64,000 bases of DNA from Opitutales bacterium UBA5694 (GTDB lineage Bacteria > Verrucomicrobiota > Verrucomicrobiia > Opitutales > Opitutaceae). Within the stretch, counting starts at the first letter, position 1, and every line of letters begins with the position of its first letter. The notes under the pieces were generated by a model, which did no database searches, was not told the origin of the DNA, and was given only the letters and a program-made list of their open reading frames with translations. Made by a program: the position numbers and the translations under genes. Below are positions 55,795 to 63,807 of the stretch, piece by piece. The stretch covers positions 62,001 to 126,000 of the forward strand of contig DIHO01000004.1 of the NCBI GenBank assembly GCA_002420185.1, written 5' to 3'.

Positions 55795-57579
55795 ATGGAT
55801 AAGAAAAACACCGCTATTGGACTTCTGCTCCTCGCTAGCGCATTCGCCCTGATGTTCTTTCAGGCTCCGCCGCCTTCTCAACCGAATGAGACGTCACCCG
55901 CTCCTCCTGCCCAATCGCCGGGCCAAAACACACCATTTGATCGGTCTGAACCGGTTCCCTTCATTGCGCCACAGGCAAACCTAAATGTTTCCGGCCCTGC
56001 AGAACTGGAGAGCATTGAAGCGAACCTGAACCAGAGAATTGTCACCCGTGACAACGCCCTTATGGAGGCGAGGTTCACTAACTATGGGGGAGCGATACAG
56101 GAAATCGTCCTCAAGGATTTCGAAAGGTCTCGAGACGATGATTCCCCCTACATCATGAACGAACGTCGCTCCGGTCCAGCCCTTGAACTAACGGGGCTCC
56201 AAGGACTCGATAAAAGCGAACCCTTCCAACTCTTAGAAGCCAGCGATCCGAACACCGTTGAGTTTCGGAAAGTCATAAATGACAACTACCAAATCACTCG
56301 GCGCTACACGATTAGTCAGAACGTTGAAAACGAGAAGGCCTATCTCGTCCGCCATGAACTTGAGTTTCGCAACCTCACGGCTAACCCCCTTTTCATCGGG
56401 GAATTCAACCTGAATTCCGGAACCGTCGCTCCCTCAGGCCCCCAGGACGCACAACTTCTAACGTTTGGCTACTTTGATGGTAAAGACACTGAATTTCTTG
56501 CTCAGGGGAAATTCACTGGCAGCAACATTCCTTTCTTCAAATCTGCCCCGCGAGACTCCATTAGCGAGAATCGTGCTGTTGATTGGGTGTCCTTGAAAAA
56601 CCAGTTTTTTATCACCATACTAAAGCCAGACCAGCCCGGGATTGGGTACTTCGCTCAACCCGTCCAGTTCCCTCAATCCGCCGACGATCTTAGGCCTCAG
56701 CTTGGCATGACAGGTTCCATGAAAGTTGGCAGTTTCACTTTAGCTCCCCAGGATACGCAAACGTATGGGTTTGACTATTACATTGGACCGAAGGAGTTCG
56801 ATCGCGTCTCAAGGGTGGGGGAGTACACAGAGGAGGGAATGCAGTTCGGCTTCTTTGGAGCAATTTCAAAACTGCTACTAACCATGATGAATGGGTTCTA
56901 CAGTTTCACCCATAATTACGGAGTGGCGATCATTCTACTTACCCTCGCAATCAAGATAGTGTTTCTTCCCATCAACCTCGTTTCTTCACGCTCCATGAAG
57001 CGAATGGGAAAGCTCGGTGAGCCGATGAAGACCATCAACGAGAAGTTCGCTGACAACCCCACGAAAAAGCAGCAGCTGATGATGGAGATGTACAAGCTGA
57101 ACAAGGTAAATCCTGTTGCGGGCTGTCTGCCAATAATCATCCAGATTCCAATCTTTTTCGGCCTTTTCTATATGCTGAGAAGTGCCGCTGAGCTTCGTTT
57201 GGCCGATTTTGTCTGGATTCGCGATCTTTCCATGGAGGAAGGCATCTTTACTCTACCCTTCTCTATGCCCTTCATGGGAGACCAGTTCAATATTCTGCCT
57301 TTCATCTATCTCGTTTCACTGGTCGTTCAAATGGGCATGATGCCAACTCCCTCAGTGGACAACGCCCAAGTTAAGATGATGAAGTTTATGCCTTACATAT
57401 TCTTCCCGATCATCTATACCTTTGCTTCTGGTCTCGTTCTGTACTGGACTGTCAACAACGTCTTCACCATCGGCCAGCAATGGATGATTAATCGCAAGAA
57501 GGACGACTTCGAACTCGTACTACCCGCAGCCTTGAAAAAGGCGATGGAAGCTCCCAAAAAGAAAAAGAAAAAACGTTAG
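55795..57579 (+). CDS. yidC: Membrane protein insertase YidC
   Basis: This 594-residue inner-membrane insertase has an N-terminal helix (LLLLASAFALMFFQAPPP), a large periplasmic beta-domain (about 50-360) and a C-terminal core of five helices with LTLAIKIVFLPINL, NPVAGCLPIIIQIPIFFGL and SGLVLYWTVNNVFTIGQQ. The C-terminus is a poly-lysine tail (KKKKKKR) of the ribosome-binding type. It inserts and folds membrane proteins with or without Sec. rpmH and rnpA lie upstream. The large periplasmic domain is typical of Gram-negative YidC. Confidence 0.96.
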   Translation: MDKKNTAIGLLLLASAFALMFFQAPPPSQPNETSPAPPAQSPGQNTPFDRSEPVPFIAPQANLNVSGPAELESIEANLNQRIVTRDNALMEARFTNYGGAIQEIVLKDFERSRDDDSPYIMNERRSGPALELTGLQGLDKSEPFQLLEASDPNTVEFRKVINDNYQITRRYTISQNVENEKAYLVRHELEFRNLTANPLFIGEFNLNSGTVAPSGPQDAQLLTFGYFDGKDTEFLAQGKFTGSNIPFFKSAPRDSISENRAVDWVSLKNQFFITILKPDQPGIGYFAQPVQFPQSADDLRPQLGMTGSMKVGSFTLAPQDTQTYGFDYYIGPKEFDRVSRVGEYTEEGMQFGFFGAISKLLLTMMNGFYSFTHNYGVAIILLTLAIKIVFLPINLVSSRSMKRMGKLGEPMKTINEKFADNPTKKQQLMMEMYKLNKVNPVAGCLPIIIQIPIFFGLFYMLRSAAELRLADFVWIRDLSMEEGIFTLPFSMPFMGDQFNILPFIYLVSLVVQMGMMPTPSVDNAQVKMMKFMPYIFFPIIYTFASGLVLYWTVNNVFTIGQQWMINRKKDDFELVLPAALKKAMEAPKKKKKKR

Positions 57580-57633
57580 GATCCCGTTTCTAGCAGTCTG
57601 ATAAAACCAACCCCCATAGTTCTTTATTTAGAA

Positions 57634-58383
57634 ATGTCCGGACACAGTAAATGGTCTACCATTAAACGGAAAAAAGGTGCCGCTGACGCTAAGCGAGGCC
57701 AAATATTCAGCCGCCTCTCCAAAGAAATCACGCTCGCGGCGAAAAATGGTGGAGGCGACCCGGATATGAATCCAAAGCTTCGCACCGTGCTTCTCAAGGC
57801 AAGGGCTGAGAACATGCCGGTCGAAAACACCGAGAGAGCAATTAAGAAAGGAACCGGGGAACTTCCGGGGGTCGTTTACGAGGAGTTTGTCTACGAAGGG
57901 TATGCCCCGCATGGGGTGGCTGTCATAATCGAGGTTACAACGGACAACAAGAACCGGGCCGCATCGGATGTCCGCTCTACCTTCTCCAAGAACGGCGGGA
58001 ATCTCGCGGGCGCTGGCGCGGTCGCGTTCATGTTTCAAAGAACCGGCCAATTTATTATTTCCAAAGACAAGGCTGACGAGGAGACGCTGATGGATATCGT
58101 CCTAGAAGCAGGGGCCGAAGACCTTAAAGTAGAGGTAGAATACTTCGAAGTGCTCGCCCCTCTGACAGAGTTTGACAATGTAAGCCAAGCTCTATCTCAA
58201 GCTGGAATCGAACCAGACAACGCGGAACTCGCCTATCTTCCAGAAAATTTAACCCCTATATCCGGAGCTGAGGACGCGAAGCAAGTCCTGCGCATCATTG
58301 ATGCCTTGGACGATCTAGACGACGTGCAGAACGTTTTCCACAATGCGGACATCCCAGAGGCGTTCATGCCGGATGACGAATAG
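57634..58383 (+). CDS. yebC: YebC/PmpR-family protein
   Basis: A 249-residue protein with the family N-terminus MSGHSKWSTIKRKKGAADAK, the KNGGGDPDMNPKLRTVL and YEGYAPHGVAVIIEVTTDNK segments, and SKNGGNLAGAGAVAFMF. YebC proteins were first called transcription regulators and are now linked to translation of hard sequences such as polyproline. The N-terminal positive region probably binds nucleic acid. It follows yidC by 54 bases and may be co-transcribed. Confidence 0.92.
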   Translation: MSGHSKWSTIKRKKGAADAKRGQIFSRLSKEITLAAKNGGGDPDMNPKLRTVLLKARAENMPVENTERAIKKGTGELPGVVYEEFVYEGYAPHGVAVIIEVTTDNKNRAASDVRSTFSKNGGNLAGAGAVAFMFQRTGQFIISKDKADEETLMDIVLEAGAEDLKVEVEYFEVLAPLTEFDNVSQALSQAGIEPDNAELAYLPENLTPISGAEDAKQVLRIIDALDDLDDVQNVFHNADIPEAFMPDDE

Positions 58384-58459
58384 CCCTTTTTACAAAAGAG
58401 CGGCATAGAAGAGAAGCCTGCTTGCAGGCCAAATTCATTTGTGCAATCTCTATTTTACG

Positions 58460-59602
58460 ATGAATCCCGCAGAGGAAGATATTGCAAACAGCTATGATGG
58501 GGAAATCGGCCTCGTTTCTCCTCAGGATTTTCGCTGCGACACCTCCTTCGAATTTGAAAGTGGCCAGTCGATCCCCGAGTTCACACTCCGCTACGAAACC
58601 TACGGACAACTCAACTCAGACCGGAACAATGTCGTTCTCGTCGCCCATGCCCTGACGGGGGATCACCATTGTGCCGGTATTCACTCTCTCAAGGACCGAA
58701 AGCCCGGCTGGTGGAACAGTCTGATCGGACCTGGCAAGCCGATCGACACCAACCGATTTTTTGTGCTCTGCGCCAACTGCATTGGAGGATGCCAAGGCTC
58801 GACAGGACCCAAGTCAATCGACCCTCGTACGGGACAGCCCTACAATCTAACGTTTCCATTCGTGACGATTCGGGATATGATCCGTTCACAGAAAATTCTC
58901 CTCGATAGTTTGGGTATATCGGAACTCTACGCCGTTATTGGAGGATCGATGGGAGGCATGCAGGTGCTTCAATGGGCGATTGAATACCCCTTTTTTGTAA
59001 GGCGTATCATCCCAATGGCTACAACCTGGAGGCAAAACGCACAAGCAATCGCTTTTGACGAGGTGGGGAGACAGGCCATTATGCAGGATCCCGAGTGGCA
59101 GCAGGGGAAATACGACCCTGATAAAGGGCCCAACGTCGGTCTTGCTATCGCTCGGATGATGGCCCACATCACATACCTTTCCGATCGCAGTATGGACCGG
59201 AAATTTGGCCGGAAGCGGCAAGAGGGCCAGGGGAATCGCTATTCTTTCAATATCGAATTCGAGGTTGAAAACTATCTGAAATACCAAGCTCAAAGCTTCA
59301 TCAATCGCTTCGACGCGAACGCGTATTTGTATTTTACTCGCGCTCTGGGATACTTCGATCTCGAAAACGCCTATGGCACTTTAGACAATGCATTTAAATT
59401 GCTAAAATGTAAAGCACTCTCAGTCGCCTTTACTACTGATTGGCTGTTTCCGCCGAAACAAAATCGGGAGATCGTGTTAGCTATGCTGAGACAGGGAATC
59501 GAGGCGTCCTACACAGAGTTGGATCTAGATCTCGGGCATGACTCTTTTCTCATCGAGTCCAAAGAGCTTTTCAATCTTGTGCGTAACTTTCTTTCCACGT
59601 AA
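58460..59602 (+). CDS. metX: Homoserine O-acetyltransferase
   Basis: A 380-residue alpha/beta-hydrolase that acetylates homoserine for methionine synthesis. The nucleophile is S163 in GGSMGGMQVL; catalytic Asp and His lie in TDWLFPPKQNREI and LDLGHDSFL. An NVVLVAHALTGDHHCAG block marks the family's oxyanion region. Homoserine or serine specificity is not separable here. The ATG at 58460 gives a normal start; an upstream TTG is unlikely. It is convergent with metW, which in many bacteria follows metX on the same strand. Confidence 0.93.
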   Translation: MNPAEEDIANSYDGEIGLVSPQDFRCDTSFEFESGQSIPEFTLRYETYGQLNSDRNNVVLVAHALTGDHHCAGIHSLKDRKPGWWNSLIGPGKPIDTNRFFVLCANCIGGCQGSTGPKSIDPRTGQPYNLTFPFVTIRDMIRSQKILLDSLGISELYAVIGGSMGGMQVLQWAIEYPFFVRRIIPMATTWRQNAQAIAFDEVGRQAIMQDPEWQQGKYDPDKGPNVGLAIARMMAHITYLSDRSMDRKFGRKRQEGQGNRYSFNIEFEVENYLKYQAQSFINRFDANAYLYFTRALGYFDLENAYGTLDNAFKLLKCKALSVAFTTDWLFPPKQNREIVLAMLRQGIEASYTELDLDLGHDSFLIESKELFNLVRNFLST

Positions 59603-59618
59603 TTCATCTCGCCAATCC

Positions 59619-60227
59619 TTAGCTTGCGCTCAGATCGTATATGGCATAGCCGCTTAGCCAATTCGGGATTATGGTAGATTCACGCTTCCAGTCTCCTCTG
59701 AGATAAACTTTGCGAGCAATGTGAAAATTTTGATGGCGGCAATAGGATTCAAACTGCCTAACCGAAAGAGGATTACCCCGTCTCGATTCAGCCCAATCCG
59801 CTGGGTAAACCTCGTTCTCCAATCGCCGACCGTTCACAAGCATGCTAAGTCTGTTTTTCCAGTAGGCAAAGTTCACAAATCCAATGGTGAGATTTTGAGA
59901 GACGCGCAGCGCCTCCATGATAACTTTGGATGGGCTATCCAGCTCCTGCAAGGTACGCGAGCAGATCACCCGGTCAAAATGATTGTCAGGAAACGAGCCC
60001 ATGAAATCCATCATGTCACCCAAATAGGCGGATAGCCCTCGTTTGACGCAGTCGTGAATCTTTTCCGGACTCAAATCAACCCCCACCCCCTCAGTCTGCC
60101 TGCTCTGTTTAAGATACTCGAGAAGCACACCTCGACCACAACCGAGATCCAATACGCGCGAACCGGGCTCCACCCAGTCGCGCATGATCTGCATATCAAC
60201 GGAACGCTTATCCTTACACTTGGCCAT
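59619..60227 (-). CDS. metW: MetW-like methyltransferase
   Basis: A 202-residue class I methyltransferase fold with VLDLGCGRGVLLEYLKQ and VGVDLSPEKIHDCVKRG. The IMRDWVEPGSR N-terminus, VICSRTLQELDSPSKVI and SVRQFESYCRHQNFHIARKV match MetW, which is needed with MetX for efficient homoserine acetylation in some bacteria. Its 3' end abuts the 3' end of metX (16 bases), a tail-to-tail arrangement unlike the usual operon. The start is the ATG at 60227. Confidence 0.88.
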   Translation of the reverse strand: MAKCKDKRSVDMQIMRDWVEPGSRVLDLGCGRGVLLEYLKQSRQTEGVGVDLSPEKIHDCVKRGLSAYLGDMMDFMGSFPDNHFDRVICSRTLQELDSPSKVIMEALRVSQNLTIGFVNFAYWKNRLSMLVNGRRLENEVYPADWAESRRGNPLSVRQFESYCRHQNFHIARKVYLRGDWKRESTIIPNWLSGYAIYDLSAS

Positions 60228-60298
60228 TACCTTGAACTGTCCTAAGCGGCCACATGGGTTGATCAAGACAGAAAGCTTTCATCGAAAATTAGCCGGGT

Positions 60299-60573
60299 TT
60301 ACTCAACCTTCGATTCTGTATAGGCCAATCGAATTACAATTCCCGCTTTCTCTTCCCGTACATATCCCACCCCACCTTAGTCGAAGACTTTGTAGAAGCT
60401 ATGAAAGAACAGGCATTTTCCTGCACTCGTCACAATAGGAAATTCTGGCCAAAGCATTACGTTCACTCCTCCAGCTATTGCCGTTTCAAACTCTCCGCTC
60501 CAGATGCTCTGGCAGGCGGAATGACGAGGAGCAAACCTACCCCAACAATAGCGATCGATTCCTTGGCCATATC
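60299..60573 (-). pseudogene. Polyketide/fatty-acid-type ketosynthase (KS) remnant
   Basis: On the minus strand, directly after the methyltransferase gene, one frame reads GQGIDRYCWGRFAPRHSACQ, then SIWSGEFETAIAGGVNVMLW, PEFPIVTSAGKCLFFHSFYK and VFD, a TAA (60377-60379), then GGVGYVREEKAGIVI before TAA at 60299. It aligns without gaps to type I KS domains: D-x-x-C at the active cysteine, ALH-x-ACQSI-x-SGE, GGVN-x-M-L-x-PE, K-x-FD and GYVR-x-E-x-AGIV. The SSSL after the cysteine and other key residues are mutated, and a stop interrupts it. It is a relic of a large modular synthase. The rest is absent. Confidence 0.7.
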
Positions 60574-60581
60574 CTCCAGTA

Positions 60582-61568
60582 TTATTTCAGCTCCAAAACG
60601 GCCTGTTCCCATTTTAATTTTGCCGCGTCTAACAATTCCTTGCCAATCGCCTCAACAACAGAGGCGACGACGGCATTGCCAAATTGCTTATAGGCTTGCC
60701 CGGTGCGTGGATCAATTTTAAAGCTTTCAGGAAAACCCATCATCCGACGGCACTCAATGGGGTGCAATTTGCGCACTACACCATCCACTAGGAAAGCACC
60801 AGTTTTGGCTGCGGCTCCGCCACCATGGGCAGAAAGAGTGATACCCTGACCTTCGGGCGAATAGATCCGCTCACCCTGCCCCCCTTTATTAATGACTCCA
60901 ATTTGGATCGGTTTTTCAGATCTTGCCCCCAAGTCCTTTCCAACGTTGGTATCCGTAATCGTAATGTCGTTTCGAACGATTACCGTACTTTCAACTTTTG
61001 ATTTTGGGAGTAATATGTCCCGTACTGACACCTTCTTTCCTGCTGGCTGCGGAAATCTAAACTCGCCACTTACAACATCTTCCCTGATGCCCACGATGTA
61101 CAAACGCTTGCGTGCCTGTGGAACCCCGTAATCGGACGCGTTTAAAATAGCGTGCTTGGCCCTATACCCTTCGCATCCCAGCATCGATAGCGTCCTTTTC
61201 AACGTATCTCCGTTTCTGTGTCGTGCATAGTTGGCTACGTTTTCAAGAAACACAGCCCTTGGTCTTTTCTCAGAGACTAGCCGCATCACTTCAAAAAACA
61301 ACGTTCCCCGAGCATCTTCGAATCCCAGCTGCTTTCCACTAACCGAAAAAGGCTGGCAGGGGAAACCTCCACATAGCACCTCATGGTCCGGGACATCTGA
61401 AGCATCAATTTGAGTTATATCACCCACCGGTTTTTCTCCGAAATTCCGTTCATAGGTTGCCGCTGCGTGCTTGTCGATTTCCGAGCTGAAAACGCATCGT
61501 CCGCCCAATCGCTCCAACCCAATTCGAAATCCACCAATGCCAGCAAATAAATCGATAAAGGTGAACAT
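60582..61568 (-). CDS. DNA (cytosine-5-)-methyltransferase
   Basis: A 328-residue C5-cytosine methyltransferase. Motif I FIDLFAGIGGFRIGL, motif IV GFPCQPFSVSG with catalytic C71, motif VI FLENV, motif VIII QARKRLYIVG and motif X YKQFGNAVV are complete. The target-recognition region is short (about residues 180-270), as in small type II enzymes such as HaeIII. The target sequence is unknown. No restriction endonuclease is next to it, so it may be a solitary (orphan) methylase or a type II remnant. A KS relic immediately follows the stop. ilvA starts upstream. Confidence 0.92.
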   Translation of the reverse strand: MFTFIDLFAGIGGFRIGLERLGGRCVFSSEIDKHAAATYERNFGEKPVGDITQIDASDVPDHEVLCGGFPCQPFSVSGKQLGFEDARGTLFFEVMRLVSEKRPRAVFLENVANYARHRNGDTLKRTLSMLGCEGYRAKHAILNASDYGVPQARKRLYIVGIREDVVSGEFRFPQPAGKKVSVRDILLPKSKVESTVIVRNDITITDTNVGKDLGARSEKPIQIGVINKGGQGERIYSPEGQGITLSAHGGGAAAKTGAFLVDGVVRKLHPIECRRMMGFPESFKIDPRTGQAYKQFGNAVVASVVEAIGKELLDAAKLKWEQAVLELK

Positions 61569-61578
61569 TAAGATAAAA

Positions 61579-63117
61579 TCAAACGATTCGGGTCAATACG
61601 TTGGGGGTGACCTCACGCACGTCTCGCAGTATCGTTTCCCGATTAAATACCCCATCTCGAAAGGAAGTTTTCAATTCCTCAGACTGAAAATCGAAACCGA
61701 TTAGCGCCCGGCCTACTCTTTCCCCTGTGTAGCTATAATTAAAATATACAATACTCGCATCCTGACAATTGTTGAGAAGGAAGTCGTGCAACGCGCCCGC
61801 TCTTTCCGGAAACTCAATTTTAATGAAGCACGGGTACTCGATCAAAGACGCGTCGTAGGGGATGATCCGAAATTCAACGTCCTCATCTCCTGTGGCCTCT
61901 TCGAATGTTATCCCCAGCTGTTCGAGTCGTTTCTCCAATACGGAAAAGTCCTGAGGCATGGCGTCTATTCCTATTACCGGCGTGGCCTCGGTCAGATTTG
62001 AAAGTCCATGCTGAAATTCGATAATATTCACAGATTCCAGGAAGGTCTCCAGCAGATAGAGCAAAGCCCCCGCCTTTTCAGGAATCCTAAATCGGTAGTA
62101 CCTTCGATGGAATGAACCAATACCCGCATGCCGAACGATGTACGGCAGTTGACCGAAATCCATATTCGATCCACAGATGATTGAAAGGGCTTGTTTACCC
62201 TGTACCGAATCCTTCTCCTTGAGCCATCCTGCAAGCCCCATCGCTCCCGCTGGTTCTGGAATCAATCGCTGGCTTTCCCACAAGAGTTCAATAGCAGCAC
62301 AAACTTCGGCATTCGTCACCGTGATGAAACGGTCAATAAACTGACAGCAATAGTGACTGGTGAGACTGCCCGCTTGCTTCACTGCTGTTCCATCGCAAAA
62401 CACATCCACATAGTCGAGCTCAACAGGTCCACCCTGAGCAACCGCCGCTGCCATGGACGCCTGGTCCTCGCCCTCGACGCCAACGATTTCTATGGATGGA
62501 TAGTACCGTTTTAGCCAGCAAGCAACTCCTGCCGCCATTCCACCGCCACCAATTTGCAAATACGCTATATCAAAGTCACCCTCGCCCGCCATCACCACTT
62601 CATCGGCCAACGTTCCTTGGCCCCCGATCACCGCTAAGTCGTCGTAAGGGTGTATAAATGTCATCTTTTCTTTTTCCGAGTAATTGTGGGCCGCCTGGCA
62701 TGCATCGTCGTAGGAATCTCCCTCCAGTCGGACATTCACGTGATCACCTCCCAACCTTCTAACCGCCTCTTGCTTCATTAAAGGTGTAGAGCGGGGCATA
62801 AAAATCTCGGCACTCGTCTTCAACGCTTTGGCAGCCAACGCCACACCCTGAGCATGGTTGCCAGCTGAGGCACAAACTACCCCCTCAGCTTTCTCTTTGC
62901 CGCTTAAAAGGCTCATCCGATTATAAGCTCCTCTCCACTTGTAAGCATGTATTGGCGACAAATCCTCACGTTTGATAAAAATGAGGTCGCTGTCGTTTAA
63001 ACGATGCAGAGGAGTAGGTCTGGCAATTTCGTAGACCCTTTGGCGAGCTTCAAGGATAGCCTGAAACAAGTCATCGACAGATGGATACGCTGCATTGCTA
63101 TTCCCAAATTCGCTCAT
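61579..63117 (-). CDS. ilvA: Threonine dehydratase, biosynthetic
   Basis: This 512-residue PLP enzyme makes 2-oxobutanoate for isoleucine synthesis. The PLP lysine is K60 in SPIHAYKWRGAYN; GGGGMAAG is the phosphate-binding loop. Two C-terminal ACT-like domains (about 335-420 and 430-505, with FRIPEKAGALLYLLE and IEFPERAGALHDFLL) give allosteric control by isoleucine. The C5 methyltransferase follows on the same strand, 10 bases after its stop, possibly co-transcribed. Confidence 0.93.
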   Translation of the reverse strand: MSEFGNSNAAYPSVDDLFQAILEARQRVYEIARPTPLHRLNDSDLIFIKREDLSPIHAYKWRGAYNRMSLLSGKEKAEGVVCASAGNHAQGVALAAKALKTSAEIFMPRSTPLMKQEAVRRLGGDHVNVRLEGDSYDDACQAAHNYSEKEKMTFIHPYDDLAVIGGQGTLADEVVMAGEGDFDIAYLQIGGGGMAAGVACWLKRYYPSIEIVGVEGEDQASMAAAVAQGGPVELDYVDVFCDGTAVKQAGSLTSHYCCQFIDRFITVTNAEVCAAIELLWESQRLIPEPAGAMGLAGWLKEKDSVQGKQALSIICGSNMDFGQLPYIVRHAGIGSFHRRYYRFRIPEKAGALLYLLETFLESVNIIEFQHGLSNLTEATPVIGIDAMPQDFSVLEKRLEQLGITFEEATGDEDVEFRIIPYDASLIEYPCFIKIEFPERAGALHDFLLNNCQDASIVYFNYSYTGERVGRALIGFDFQSEELKTSFRDGVFNRETILRDVREVTPNVLTRIV

Positions 63118-63127
63118 CTCAATCGTG

Positions 63128-63307
63128 CTATTTTTGAACGTGGTGGAGGAAACCCCAAATCATGAGCACTGCGAAAGTGCCAATCCATGCAGACACGTAA
63201 GCGAACGGTCCTACTTCCGGAGTGAGAACAGCGATCAATACGGCAAGCATTGTCGCTACAACGAGCGGGAAAATGATAACCTTGTCCAGTGGTGGGGGCG
63301 TACGCAT
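63128..63307 (-). CDS. Small two-helix membrane protein
   Basis: A 59-residue frame below usual size limits: MRTPPPLDKVIIFPLVVATM then LAVLIAVLTPEVGPFAYVSA and WIGTFAVLMIWGFLHHVQK. Two hydrophobic helices are separated by a short TPEVGPF loop. It ends ten bases before the ilvA start, on the same strand, so it may be in the same transcript. No family is known to me. The hydrophobic pattern and clean stop suggest a real gene. Confidence 0.55.
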   Translation of the reverse strand: MRTPPPLDKVIIFPLVVATMLAVLIAVLTPEVGPFAYVSAWIGTFAVLMIWGFLHHVQK

Positions 63308-63414
63308 AGTCGAAGATCCAAACAGCTTTCGGTAGCTTGGCGACCCTTTTTCTTAAGCCTGTCAATTAATGATTGGCATTTGGTCAAAGCAGCAGGAGCC
63401 GCTTCCAATACGAT

Positions 63415-63807
63415 CTAGTCTTCGCTGAACAATCGTTCAATTTCACGGCGGTCTCGCTTGGTAGGACGCCCAGTCCCGCGATCCCGGTGCAAGACCTTCT
63501 GCGCCGAAGTTTGCTGCAAAAGCATATAGTGTTCGGGAGGTGTCAAATCCTCCATGAATGCCGCAACGAGCTTCGCCCCAACCCGCTTCTCTATGAGACC
63601 CAAAACTTTTAAATACTTGGTTATGGGACCTGATTGAATTTCAATAACCTCGCCCACCTTGAGTCCGTAGGAAGGCTTTACCTTCTCATCTCGCACGCGG
63701 ACCTTGCCTCCTTTGCACGCTTGAGAAGCCAAGGCTCGCGTCTTAAATTGCCGAACCGCCCAAAGCCAGCGGTCTATTCGAGCTTTAGCTACTGGCTCGC
63801 CACTCAT
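63415..63807 (-). CDS. S4-domain RNA-binding protein, Hsp15-like
   Basis: This 130-residue basic protein has an N-terminal S4 domain (about residues 9-70: RIDRWLWAVRQFKTRALASQ, then GGKVRVRDEKVKPSYGLKVG). The rest is charged and resembles Hsp15 (HslR), which binds stalled 50S subunits carrying peptidyl-tRNA. The ATG at 63807 is chosen; an upstream TTG exists at 63828. Its terminator is not apparent. Confidence 0.8.
   Translation of the reverse strand: MSGEPVAKARIDRWLWAVRQFKTRALASQACKGGKVRVRDEKVKPSYGLKVGEVIEIQSGPITKYLKVLGLIEKRVGAKLVAAFMEDLTPPEHYMLLQQTSAQKVLHRDRGTGRPTKRDRREIERLFSED

Noticed and set aside
60475..60570. 31-codon ORF starting with a good GGAGG site after the methyltransferase
   Set aside because: It begins MAKESIAIVGVGLLLVIPPA and looks like a small protein, but the adjacent frame aligns with a KS domain over the same bases, which explains the sequence better.
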